This document shows, piece by piece, positions 16,735 to 25,627 of a stretch of DNA of 41,283 bases. This DNA comes from Oscillospiraceae bacterium. Its GTDB lineage: Bacteria; Bacillota; Clostridia; Oscillospirales; Oscillospiraceae. The stretch lies in the NCBI GenBank assembly GCA_031260605.1, contig JAISLF010000016.1:1-41283 (forward strand), written 5' to 3'. How positions within the stretch are numbered: position 1 is the first letter of the stretch; each line of letters starts with the position of its first letter. The position numbers and the translations under genes are program-made. The notes beneath the pieces were generated by a model. It was not told where the DNA came from and did no database searches. It saw only the letters and a list, made by a program, of their open reading frames with translations.

Positions 16735-18007
16735 ATGACAGAAGAATATAAGTACGGACACCATAACAGCAAAATCACTCGTCGGCGTTATAAAAGACGG
16801 AACAAAGAGCCACAAGAAATTTTGCTATATTTTAGGTTCAGGAGCTTCACAAAGCTCTGGAATAGACACTGGCAAAGAACTTGCAAAACAGTGGTATAGC
16901 GAACTATTCAATGACAACATGTTTAGCAAGGAAAACGTAGCTGAGTGGCAACAAAAACTTGATATAATCAAAATTGATAAGAATAACCCCGACTATTCAG
17001 ATATGTATGCTCTTCGATACTTTCTTGATGAAAGCAATGGTGTCGCTTTTTTGGAAGAGAAAATGTCTAAAAGCGAGCCAAACATCGGATACTATCATCT
17101 ATCACACCGGATGAAAAAGCAACACAGTATTGTAATCACAACAAATTTCGATCATCTCGTGGAACAAACTGTAAGTATCTATCAGGGAACACTTTGCCGT
17201 GTTGTGTCAACCCCCGAACTTGCAAAGTACATAAATCCAGCATCGGATAAGCCGCAGATTTTGAAAGTTCACGGAGACTTATTGTTGTCTCCGAAAAGTC
17301 GAAAACATGACATTGCAGCACTTAACAGAGCGTGGAAATCTGTTTTGGATTTGATTTTTTCTACATACAATGTTATTGTTGTTGGTTATGATGGCGGCGA
17401 CCCTGGCTTCATGAAGGCGCTTTGCGCTGCGTCCTATCAAAAACTCTACTGGTGTGTAATGGAAGGTTCAACACCATCAGATGAAGTCATTCGTTTACTC
17501 AATAAAAACGGCGGAACTTTTGTTACCATTGACAATTTTGATGGACTTATGATCCAACTTGGCCAGAGTTTTGAAGATCCGCGACCAGATTACCTAAAAG
17601 AAGAAGCTGAGAACCGAATTCGTAACTACAATAAAATAATTGATTCTTACAATAAGACTTTACCTCAAAGCGGTGATACCCGAGTAGCATTTAATGCGCG
17701 GAATTACATAGATCTCGGAAATTCCGACTTGCAAAAGAACAAGTATGACCAAGCTATTGTGAATTATTCTAAAGCAATAGAACTTGACCCACTCTATGCC
17801 GTTGCATACAATAATCGTGGACTGGCTTATCATAGTATTGGTTATACTGAACTTGCAATTAAAGATTTGTCAGAAGCCATCAAATTGAGTCCTGATAACC
17901 ACAATTACTATAAGGCTCGCTCCCGCGCCTACACTGCCCTAAACAAACCCGGCCTTGCGGCTGCCGATATGGCAAAATACCGCGAATTAATCGCCAAAAA
18001 ATCCTAA
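16735..18007 (+). CDS. SIR2-like domain + TPR protein with N-terminal frameshift (possible defence NADase)
   Basis: The uninterrupted ATG-initiated frame is 16919-18007 (362 aa). The same frame is open back to 16739, however, and encodes the SIR2 glycine-rich NAD motif, YILGSGASQSSGI, at about 16829-16867. ATG 16735 is in another frame. Removing one base near 16747 (GAAGAAT|ATAAGT) would join it to give about 423 aa. Downstream, TTNFDHLVE and KVHGDL supply the Asn and His typical of SIR2 NADases. The last 100 residues are TPR-like repeats (AIVNYSKAIELDP, AIKDLSEAIKLSP). Base composition is distinctly AT-rich against its neighbours, suggesting transfer. SIR2 proteins of this kind are known in anti-phage NAD depletion; that role here is inference. 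It may be a real frameshifted pseudogene, a sequencing error or a rare start. Confidence 0.75.
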
Positions 18008-18017
18008 CCCCCACAAA

Positions 18018-18057
18018 AAAGCCCCCGGCGGAGCATTCCTGCTCCGCCGGGGGCTTT
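18018..18057. terminator. Strong bidirectional terminator
   Basis: An 18-bp perfect stem (18018-18035 with 18040-18057) with loop TTCC and AAA/TTT ends, between the convergent SIR2-TPR and acsB genes. Confidence 0.9.
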
Positions 18058-18065
18058 GCCTATGC

Positions 18066-20198
18066 CTACATCAGCTCCTCCAGCTGCAGCGCCGGGTGTC
18101 CTTTCTCTGTCAAAAACGCCAGCACGTCCTCGCTTTCCGTTGCTATCGTCTCGTCGCAAATCATATCCGAGAAGTTCTCGATTCCGTACAGTTCCTTTGC
18201 CGTCTTGTTCAGCCGCTCGGCTACATCGTCCTTCAGCTCCTTCGGCATCCACACGATACGCGCGACGCCGCCCTCTGCGGAGGCGAATTTCTTCGACGCG
18301 ATAAAGTGCCGCCCGTGACCCATAAAGCCCGGCGTCTGCACGCCGCCGCCCGTCATAGAAGCAAGCTCGCCGAACGTCATACCCGAGGGGGTGTTGCCCG
18401 AATACTCGCGGTTTACCACAATCACGCCCTTTGCCTCCGGCATAATGCCGCAAATGCACTCAAAGCAGCCGCAGGAGGTCATCGGGTTTTCAAGAATCGA
18501 GTACAGCGTAACCTCGTCCACCGCGCCGTGGGTCGCACCGGAAACCGCCGTGTTGACCGACGAATACACGCCCGTGCGCTCGTCCAGCAGTCCCTCTTTT
18601 ACAATCGGCTGATTCGGACCTGTGGGCGTGAGCTGATACGTCGCCTTTGCGTCCAGCCACGAAACCGCGCCGCACAGTCCGAGACGCTCCGGCGTGACAA
18701 CGCAGCAGTGCGACGGGGCGAACGACTGGCACAGAATGCAGGTGTAGAACGTGTCTACGCTCTCGTCTGTCATAGCGGCAAGGCGGTCGTCACGCGCGCG
18801 GTAGCGCGGCAGCGCCTCAACCTCGAGGATTTGCTTTGCCTGCGCCGGCTCCGTGATGAGCGTGACCTGACACTTGTCAACAACAGAATCGAACTCGTCC
18901 ATAATCTCGTGGTAAATGACCTCAGCGAGGTCTTTCAGGCGCAGACCGGCGGCATATGACTCGCGGCTTATGCGAATGCGGAACTGGTTGCGCTGACCGG
19001 TGTGCATAACGCCGTCAACATAGTTGAGCCAGTGGTGAATCTTGCGCTCAATGACAGGCTCAAAGTCGGACTGCATTTTGCTGCCGCCAACCTCGACATA
19101 TGTCGCGAGAGCAAGCTCAACGATCGGCTCGCCGTCTATATCGGGTCCGATAACGGTGATTTTGTGGTCCTCAAGCTCTTTTACGTCGCGCGAAACAACA
19201 AGCTCACAGCCGGGAATGCTTCCGGTATAGAACTCAGCCTGCGTGTCCGCTTTTTTGATGATTTCGCCCTCAAAGGCTGACGCAAAGCCGACGCAAATGT
19301 CAATCTCTTTTGCCTTGACCTTGATGTTGCGCAGCTCAAGCGAGGTCGCCGCAATCTGCGCATGGTCGGTGACCGAAACGAGTGCACCGGGTACTTGTAA
19401 ATCGCCGATGTCGCTGTCCACAATTACGGGGAAGCCCAGCGCGATTGCGCCCGCACCCGCCGCGACGATAACCTCATTTAGCGCGCCGAACGCGTTGACA
19501 AATGCCGGAACGCGCTCTTTTGTATAGGCAAGCAGTCCGCCGAGGTCGCCGGGGGTTATGTTGCCGAAGATGAGCGCCGCGCGGATTGCGACTGTGACGA
19601 CGTGCGTCACGGCAGTAACGTCGTGTCCCAGCGGGACGACACGGTAGTCAAGACCCATTTTTACATTTTCGGCAACAGCCTGGTCAATTACGCCGCCGAT
19701 AAGGAACGTCAGCAGACCCTTTGTCTGGTAGTCCTTGATTATCGCCGCAACCTTAGCCGAATCCTCCGCCTGACCGAGCACAACCGCAACGCCGGGAATA
19801 TCTCCCGTGACAAGCGGCACGCCGAGCGAGCGAATAATCGGGTCGGGCACAAAGCCTATGCCGCCCTCGTTCTCATATGGGTTGCCGCCTGGGGCATATT
19901 TCAGCGCCTCGATAATCTCCGCGCCAACAGCTGTTGCAAGACCGGCATTCAGCGCGTCGCCAAGCTCCGGCTGATTTGAAATCAGGCTCTTGAGCACGCC
20001 GACACAGGCCGTTAAATCACCGACGGTTTTGACCTTAACGCCTGTCGCCGCGTAAATCGTCGGCAGGAAATAGGCGGTGTCGGGAAAAGCGAGCTTCGAG
20101 TCCGCGCCGTACTTTTCAACGGCAGCCGAAACCGCACCCTCGGTAAGCCCGGCGACCGCGTTTGCGCCGCCATAGATCAAGTCAAACAATGTTGCCAT
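18066..20198 (-). CDS. acsB: Acetyl-CoA synthase subunit (CO dehydrogenase/acetyl-CoA synthase complex)
   Basis: The Wood-Ljungdahl enzyme that assembles acetyl-CoA from CO, a methyl group delivered by the corrinoid protein, and CoA. At 710 aa it is close to the full length of the acetogen enzyme. The A-cluster ligands are all present: C487, C490, C499 and C509 for the 4Fe-4S cubane, and C576-G577-C578 for the nickel sites. Spacing (3, 9, 10, 67) is the same as in the Moorella enzyme. An AAGGAG ribosome binding site precedes the ATG. It is alone here: no acsA, acsC, acsD, acsE or cooC lies nearby, so partners must be elsewhere. It lies between repeat R4 and a horizontally acquired-looking gene. 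Confidence 0.95.
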   Translation of the reverse strand: MATLFDLIYGGANAVAGLTEGAVSAAVEKYGADSKLAFPDTAYFLPTIYAATGVKVKTVGDLTACVGVLKSLISNQPELGDALNAGLATAVGAEIIEALKYAPGGNPYENEGGIGFVPDPIIRSLGVPLVTGDIPGVAVVLGQAEDSAKVAAIIKDYQTKGLLTFLIGGVIDQAVAENVKMGLDYRVVPLGHDVTAVTHVVTVAIRAALIFGNITPGDLGGLLAYTKERVPAFVNAFGALNEVIVAAGAGAIALGFPVIVDSDIGDLQVPGALVSVTDHAQIAATSLELRNIKVKAKEIDICVGFASAFEGEIIKKADTQAEFYTGSIPGCELVVSRDVKELEDHKITVIGPDIDGEPIVELALATYVEVGGSKMQSDFEPVIERKIHHWLNYVDGVMHTGQRNQFRIRISRESYAAGLRLKDLAEVIYHEIMDEFDSVVDKCQVTLITEPAQAKQILEVEALPRYRARDDRLAAMTDESVDTFYTCILCQSFAPSHCCVVTPERLGLCGAVSWLDAKATYQLTPTGPNQPIVKEGLLDERTGVYSSVNTAVSGATHGAVDEVTLYSILENPMTSCGCFECICGIMPEAKGVIVVNREYSGNTPSGMTFGELASMTGGGVQTPGFMGHGRHFIASKKFASAEGGVARIVWMPKELKDDVAERLNKTAKELYGIENFSDMICDETIATESEDVLAFLTEKGHPALQLEELM

Positions 20199-20268
20199 AA
20201 TGAGAACTCCTTTTCCGATTGAATCAAATGTAGTTTGTTATTTAGCAGGTAAAATATGCATCAACCCG

Positions 20269-20320
20269 ATCCCCCTGCGGGGGATAGCTACATTCTATCA
20301 CTCTGTTTGACAGAAGTCAA
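20269..20320 (-). promoter_or_regulatory. acsB promoter with hairpin at the mRNA 5' end
   Basis: On the minus strand: TTGACT (20320-20315), a 17-bp spacer and TAGAAT (20297-20292). The predicted start is near 20285. A perfect 7-bp hairpin, ATCCCCC-GCA-GGGGGAT (20285-20269), would form the very 5' end of the transcript. The -35 also lies in TTGAC-N4-GTCAA. The leader is about 87 nt. The 5' hairpin could stabilise the mRNA or act as an operator. Confidence 0.6.
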
Positions 20321-20479
20321 GGGGAAATTGGTACTATGCTAAGGTATTTTTTGTTGGCGGTGTTTGGCTAAAAGCGGAGTTCTTTGGCGGACGTTTTTTT
20401 GCTTTGCGGACTGGTTGTTGGGTCTGGATTTTTGTTTGAAAATATCTGGGCGGTAACCATATCGTGGCGCTCGCAGAGG

Positions 20480-20590
20480 CGGGTGCATACAGCTGTGCGC
20501 CGTGGTTGCAGCGTTTGTAATTGCGGCGAAGCTTCGCCGCCTCGCGCTGCTGAGCGCCTGCGCGGCGGGCGGTTCCTTTCTTGTCTTTGT
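20480..20590 (+). repeat. Extra partial left end of the dispersed repeat
   Basis: This repeats the left-terminal sequence of R4 ('acagctgtgcgcc', 'tttgtaatt', then 'gcggcgggcggttcctttcttg') about 160 bp upstream of the complete copy. The hairpin's second arm is replaced, so the palindrome is broken. It looks like a nested or tandem duplication of the element end. Confidence 0.6.
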
Positions 20591-20639
20591 TCGTGAGGGA
20601 GCCGGTGGGCGGTTTTGCGTTTTGGCGGGGCGGGTTGTT

Positions 20640-21535
20640 TGGCTTTGGTGCTTGCAGCTGTGCGCCGGGGTTGCGGTGTTTGTAATTGTGGCGAAGCTGC
20701 GCCTCGCGTCTCTGCTTTACGCCTGCGCGGCGGGCGGTTCCTTTCTTGTCTTGGCAAGAAAGGAACCAAAGAAGCCGCTTTTGGGCTTAGGCGGGTTGCA
20801 AAGCTGCAAGTGTACGTATCCGTACGTCCGAACCCTGACAGAACTGGCGACTGACGGGCTTGCGCCCTATGTGCGGTAGGTGTGTGTCGGCGGGTGGCAA
20901 CCAGAATTTGGCGAAGCCAACCCGCACCGCGCCCTGCGCTGTTGCGGCGTAACCGTACCCGCGTGTCCCGACGCGCAAAGCGCGGAGGTAGACGGACGCA
21001 CCCGACCGCACCCACATAGCAGGGTGCAGTAGTTTTCCGCAAAATGCGGCGGCAAACCAGACAAGGGACGTCGAGGACGCCGTCCCCTACGGAGATTGTT
21101 GTGGTAACGGGGCATTGCCTTGAACCGTAAGTTTGTACCTACCGTACAACAACATTCGCCCCGTCAGATGCCGCAACCAATTGCCGCACAACACGCGGCA
21201 GCAATCGTAGCAGTACCGTCCTTCCGGTTGGCACCCGTAGGCAGTTCGCGTCAAGTGACCGCTTACCCCAGTTACCCAACACCGCGACAGGCTTCGCCCC
21301 TGTGTGCGGCGCAGCGCAAGCGTTCGCGCACTCCACCGCAATACGTCGCGGGGAACAGCACACAACTATATTGCCGCACTGCAGTTCCCGTATAAAAAAA
21401 AGATTGCTTCTTCTAAAGAAGTCGCCCCTTTTTGGTTACTTTTTCCGGCGAAGCGGAAAAAGTAACCGCCCGCCGCGCAGGCGCTTTGCTGCGCTAAGCT
21501 GCCAAGCTTCGCCATAATTACAAACACCGCACGGC
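20640..21535 (+). repeat. Dispersed repeat copy R4 (complete)
   Basis: Same organisation as R3. The left hairpin is at 20736-20767, a small internal hairpin at 21065-21086 and the right hairpin at 21434-21467. The outer edges of the end hairpins are 732 bp apart, against 730 bp in R3. The interior shares long near-identical blocks with R3, such as 'gtacgtatccgtacgtccgaac' in part and 'cctacggagattgttgtgg'. No reading frame is conserved between copies. It lies between acsB and smpB, both on the minus strand. Confidence 0.8.
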
Positions 21536-21594
21536 TGTACGCCCTCATCTACTCCACACCCCTCGCGACGCACAGCTGACCGCACAAAAACAAA

Positions 21595-21622
21595 GCGGGG
21601 CGGATAACATTATCCGCCCCGC
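21595..21622 (-). terminator. Intrinsic terminator of the smpB/guaB end of the cluster
   Basis: GCGGGGCGGATAA (21595-21607) pairs with 21610-21622. On the minus strand the hairpin is followed by TTTGTTTTTG. It lies 18 bp after the smpB stop. Confidence 0.85.
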
Positions 21623-21639
21623 AAACACTTTGCAAAAAC

Positions 21640-22116
21640 CTACTCCTCGCTCCCCCGCGACTTAATCCTCCTGTCCATATCCCGCTTCGCGTCCCGCTCC
21701 GCTATACTTGCCCGCTTGTCGTACAGCTTTTTGCCCTGACACAGCGCAAGCTCAAGCTTCACCCTTGCGCCGAGCAGATACAGCTCCATCGGCACAACCG
21801 TCAAGCCGTCCTGCGCGCATTTTGCGGACAGGCGACTTATCTCGCGCTTGTGCAGCAAAAGCCGCTTTTGCCTGTCGGGGTCGCGATTGAATATGTTGCC
21901 CTTTTCGTAGGGCGACACGTGCAGTCCCTGCGCAAACGCCTCGCCGTCCCGAAATGTGCAGAACGAGTCCTTGAGGTTCGCGTTTCCCGCGCGGATTGAC
22001 TTAACCTCCGTGCCGAAAAGCTCAAGTCCTGCCTCAAATTTTTCAAGTATGAAATAATCGTGATATGCCTTTCGGTTTGACGCGAGTACTTTTTTTGTTT
22101 TGTCTTTTTCAGGCAT
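21640..22116 (-). CDS. smpB: SsrA-binding protein SmpB
   Basis: An RNA-binding partner of tmRNA in trans-translation, which rescues stalled ribosomes and tags the incomplete peptide. 158 aa. It begins with the typical segment NRKAYHDYFILEKFEAG and continues with LFGTEVKSIRAG near residues 34-45. It ends with a basic tail containing KRDMDRRIK that enters the decoding centre. The ribosome binding site is weak (GAGAG), consistent with coupling to guaB, whose stop is 27 bp upstream. No ssrA tmRNA gene is seen in this window, although it is often adjacent. Confidence 0.94.
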   Translation of the reverse strand: MPEKDKTKKVLASNRKAYHDYFILEKFEAGLELFGTEVKSIRAGNANLKDSFCTFRDGEAFAQGLHVSPYEKGNIFNRDPDRQKRLLLHKREISRLSAKCAQDGLTVVPMELYLLGARVKLELALCQGKKLYDKRASIAERDAKRDMDRRIKSRGSEE

Positions 22117-22143
22117 TTATGCTCTCATTTTGTGTCTGCTTAA

Positions 22144-23640
22144 TCAGTTGTTTTCGCCCTTCAGAACAACGTCGTGCGCGCCGCCCTCAACTATGCTTGT
22201 CGCGGAGACGAGCGTCATTTTTGCGTTCTGCTGCAGCTCCGCAATCGTCAGCGCGCCGCAGTTGCACATTGTGGACTTCATCTTTCCGAGTGTGAGCGCC
22301 AGATTGTCCTTCATCGGACCGGCGTACGGCACGTATGAGTCCACGCCCTCCTCAAAGGAGAGCTTCGACGCGCCGCCGAGGTCATACCGCTGCCAGTTGC
22401 GCGCGCGCGCCGAGCCCTCGCCCCAGTATTCCTTCATATATCTGCCGTTCACCGCGACCCTGTTGGCGGGGGATTCGTCAAACCGCGCAAAATAGCGGCC
22501 GAGCATCAGAAAATCCGCGCCCATAGCAAGCGCCAGCGTGAAGTGATAGTCGTGCACCACTCCTCCGTCGGAGCAAATCGGCACATAGATTCCCGTCTCG
22601 CGGAAGTACTTTTCCCGCTCTTTTGCAACGTCGATAACAGCGGACGCCTGCCCGCGGCCGATTCCCTTTTGCTCACGCGTTATGCAGATAGAGCCGCCGC
22701 CTATGCCGACCTTGACAAAGTCTGCGCCGGACTCCGCCAAAAACCGAAAGCCCTCGCCGTCTACCACATTACCCGCGCCGACCTTTACGGTATCGCCGTA
22801 TTCCGAGCGAATCCAGTCTAAAACGAGCTTTTGCCATTCGGTAAAGCCCTCCGAGCTGTCTATTACCAGCGCGTCGGCTCCGGCGGCAAGCAGCGCCGGG
22901 ACGCGTTCCTTATAGTCCCGCGTGTTAATTCCCGCGCCGACTATGTACTTTTTCTCATTGTCGAGCAGCTCAAGCGGGTTTTTCTTGTGGAAATCATAAT
23001 CCTTGCGGAAAACCATATTTATAAGTTCACCCGTCGGCGACAGAATCGGCAGCGCGTTTAGCTTGTGCTCCCAGATAATGTCGTTTGCCTCGGAAAGCGT
23101 TGTAGTGGACGGCGCTGTTATCAGCTTTTCAATCGGCGTCATAAAGGAGGCGACCTTTTCGTCCCCCGCCATACGCGAAACGCGGTAATCGCGGCTTGTA
23201 ACAATGCCGAGCAGCTTGCCCGACGCTGTTCCGTCGTGCGTTACGGCGACTGTTGAGTGATCCGTTTTTTCCTTGAGCGCAAGCACGTCCGCCAGCGTGT
23301 TTTCAGGCGTTAGGTTGGAGTCCGACACGACAAAGCCGGATTTATACGACTTTGCCCGCGCGACCATCGCCGCCTCAGATTCAATCGACTGCGAGCCGTA
23401 GATGAACGCAATACCGCCCTCTTTTGCAAGCTCAACCGCCATATTATCGTCAGACACTGCCTGCATAACGGCGGAGGCAAGCGGAATATTCAGCGTGAGC
23501 GCCGGTTCCTCGCCTTTTTTGAACTTGACAAGCGGCGTGACAAGAGAAACATTGTCCGGACTGCAATCCGTCGAGGAGAATCCGGGTATCAGCAAAAATT
23601 CAGAGAAGGTGCGCGACGGCTCGGGGAAATAATAGGCCAT
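22144..23640 (-). CDS. guaB: Inosine-5'-monophosphate dehydrogenase (divergent clostridial clade)
   Basis: Converts IMP to XMP with NAD+, the committed step to GTP. The 498-aa barrel has two CBS domains (about 95-215). The active-site loop reads [20 protein letters not shown] instead of the usual GPGSICTTR, keeping the catalytic Cys. The flap retains [11 protein letters not shown], with the Arg-Tyr pair used in hydrolysis, which argues for IMPDH over GMP reductase. An AAGGAG ribosome binding site precedes the ATG. It lies 126 bp after prkC, and no clear promoter was found in that gap. Confidence 0.85.
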   Translation of the reverse strand: MAYYFPEPSRTFSEFLLIPGFSSTDCSPDNVSLVTPLVKFKKGEEPALTLNIPLASAVMQAVSDDNMAVELAKEGGIAFIYGSQSIESEAAMVARAKSYKSGFVVSDSNLTPENTLADVLALKEKTDHSTVAVTHDGTASGKLLGIVTSRDYRVSRMAGDEKVASFMTPIEKLITAPSTTTLSEANDIIWEHKLNALPILSPTGELINMVFRKDYDFHKKNPLELLDNEKKYIVGAGINTRDYKERVPALLAAGADALVIDSSEGFTEWQKLVLDWIRSEYGDTVKVGAGNVVDGEGFRFLAESGADFVKVGIGGGSICITREQKGIGRGQASAVIDVAKEREKYFRETGIYVPICSDGGVVHDYHFTLALAMGADFLMLGRYFARFDESPANRVAVNGRYMKEYWGEGSARARNWQRYDLGGASKLSFEEGVDSYVPYAGPMKDNLALTLGKMKSTMCNCGALTIAELQQNAKMTLVSATSIVEGGAHDVVLKGENN

Positions 23641-23766
23641 ATGTGTTTACTCCTTTGTAAAAACAGTGTGTGATAATTGTGTGTTGCCGCCGCCGCGGTC
23701 ACAAACGGCGCATTGCCGCAAATTTATATGCGCAGCATCGTGTGTCAGCGCGCCATAACGGCTCGC

Positions 23767-25620
23767 TTAACCCACCACATATTCCGGCTCCTCAGACGGA
23801 GTCGGCGTCGGCTCAGGCGTCGGCGTTTCCTTCGGTCCCTCAGATACCTGAAGTCGTATTACTGTGCCTTTTTCGACCTCCTGCCCGACCTGCGTCGCAA
23901 AGATAACCTGATCCCGCGGTCTGTCGTCCGGGACATAAATTGTCTCAAATTGCAGGTCATAGCTTTGCAGCTGCAATATAGCCGCGGAAAGCTGCAGTCC
24001 GACAACGTCCGGTACCTTTACAAGTACAATAAGCGGTCCGTCCGAGTATTTTACGACGATTGTCATACCCTTAATAATCGCGTCGCCCGGCTTCGGTATT
24101 GTTTCAACGACAAAATCCTTAGATATATTGTCGTCCGGCACGGCGGAAAACTCGTATTTCAGGTTCAGGTCAAACCTGTCGAGAATATTCTTTGCCTCGT
24201 GATACTCGCGTCCCGTAAGCTCCGGCATAAGAACAGGCGGCGCAATGCCGGTCGAAACCGTCAGCGTCACGGGGATTCTCTGATCCGGAATCAGCGGCGC
24301 AAGCGCCTCAGCCAGAGGGGACTGACTGATTATCTCGCCCTCGGGCGCGGTTTCGCTGCTTTCGTATACTGCCGTAAAGACGTATTTCTGCAAAATGTCG
24401 TTATCCATCATAAGGTCGTTGTAAGCCATACCGACGAAGTTATCAACCGGCACACGCTCAACCTGCTTCGGATTAAGCAGCGGTCCGAGAACATTGACCC
24501 ACATTATTACAAAGAGAATCACAAGCGGCACGCCCACGCCGACAATTGTAACAAGCGTGCTGATGTAAGACGCCTTTCGTCTGCCCTGACGCGCTTCTTT
24601 CTTTGTCGGTGCGGCGCGTTCGTCAAACACGCGCTCAATCGGGCTTTTCTTTTTGCGAACCGGCTCTCCCGGTATTTCCGGAGTGTCCTCCGGCGCTTCC
24701 TCAGCGGCGGTTCTGCGAATAATATCTGTATCGACGACGGCTGTTTTTCCGACGGGCTCTTCTGAAATCAGGCTGTATATGAACCGCTCGTTCGGGTTTA
24801 TACGGAATTCCTCAAGGTCGTCAATCATCTTTTCAGCCGTGTGGTATCGGTTCACCGGGCTTTTCTGCATTGCGTGCGCCACAATGTCGCAAAAACCGAG
24901 AGGAATGTCCGGATTCAGCTCGTTCATCGGAATCGCCTCGCGGTTTATGTGCGCCAGCGCGATTGCAACAGGAGTTTCCGCCTCAAACGGCAGCACACCG
25001 GTGAGCATTTCGTAAATCACAACGCCGAAGGAGTATATATCGGTTCGCTTGTCCGTCGCGCTGCCCTTTGCCATTTCGGGAGAAATGTACTCAACCGAGC
25101 CGAAAGACGTGTTGGTGAGCGTTCTGCTTTTTGAGGTAAGCCGCGCGATTCCGAAATCGGCAACCTTTATCTGCCCGTTGTGCAGCACCATAATGTTCTG
25201 CGACTTAATGTCCCGGTGGATAATCCCGGCAGAGTGCGCAGCCTCAATCGCGCCCGCTATTTGCAGCGAAAAGTGCAGCGCCGCCTTCCACGGAAGGGCG
25301 CCCTTTTTGTTGATGTATGCCTTCAGCGTAACACCCTGAACAAGCTCCATAACGATGTAGTACACAGGACCATTGAGCTGAACGTCAAACACCGTCACGA
25401 TATTCGGGTGCGTAATAGACGCAATCGCCTCGCACTCGTGCACAAAGCGGCGGCGGAACTCCTCCTTTTCAGAAAGGTCGTCGTTCAGGATTTTGACCGC
25501 GACGAACCTGTTCAGCTTATGGCAGCGCGCGCGGAATACCATAGACATTCCGCCTTTGCCGATGAGATTCAAAATCTCGTAGCGCCCGTCAAGCACGGTG
25601 CCGATGTATTTTTCTTCCAT
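23767..25620 (-). CDS. prkC: Serine/threonine protein kinase with PASTA domains
   Basis: A membrane kinase that senses muropeptides or lipid II and phosphorylates cell-wall and germination targets in Firmicutes. 617 aa. The Hanks-type kinase domain (about 14-275) has the GKGGMS glycine loop, K43, HRD (135-137) and DFG (155-157). A single membrane helix is at about 352-378. Three extracellular PASTA repeats cover about 386-595. The C-terminal tail is rich in Thr/Pro/Glu. It follows prpC by 7 bp with its own AAGGAG, the usual kinase-phosphatase pair. The downstream rsgA-rpe pair of Bacillus is absent. Confidence 0.95.
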   Translation of the reverse strand: MEEKYIGTVLDGRYEILNLIGKGGMSMVFRARCHKLNRFVAVKILNDDLSEKEEFRRRFVHECEAIASITHPNIVTVFDVQLNGPVYYIVMELVQGVTLKAYINKKGALPWKAALHFSLQIAGAIEAAHSAGIIHRDIKSQNIMVLHNGQIKVADFGIARLTSKSRTLTNTSFGSVEYISPEMAKGSATDKRTDIYSFGVVIYEMLTGVLPFEAETPVAIALAHINREAIPMNELNPDIPLGFCDIVAHAMQKSPVNRYHTAEKMIDDLEEFRINPNERFIYSLISEEPVGKTAVVDTDIIRRTAAEEAPEDTPEIPGEPVRKKKSPIERVFDERAAPTKKEARQGRRKASYISTLVTIVGVGVPLVILFVIMWVNVLGPLLNPKQVERVPVDNFVGMAYNDLMMDNDILQKYVFTAVYESSETAPEGEIISQSPLAEALAPLIPDQRIPVTLTVSTGIAPPVLMPELTGREYHEAKNILDRFDLNLKYEFSAVPDDNISKDFVVETIPKPGDAIIKGMTIVVKYSDGPLIVLVKVPDVVGLQLSAAILQLQSYDLQFETIYVPDDRPRDQVIFATQVGQEVEKGTVIRLQVSEGPKETPTPEPTPTPSEEPEYVVG

Positions 25621-25627
25621 AAAGGTG

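Noticed and set aside
14715-16778. 687-aa minus-strand open frame opposite relA
   Set aside because: It is fully antisense to a clear relA gene. It is a shadow caused by GC-rich codon usage, with no recognisable domain.
16735-16899. 54-aa reading frame starting at ATG 16735 as a small upstream gene
   Set aside because: The same bases encode the SIR2 NAD motif in the other frame, so this frame is more likely a frameshift artefact than a separate peptide.
22144-23640. GMP reductase instead of IMP dehydrogenase
   Set aside because: The CBS domains, the full length and the retained Arg-Tyr flap favour IMPDH, despite the unusual active-site loop.
23677-24765. 362-aa plus-strand open frame opposite prkC
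   Set aside because: It mirrors the PASTA and linker coding sequence. Its composition is Arg/Asn/Lys-rich without domains, and it has no promoter or ribosome binding site.
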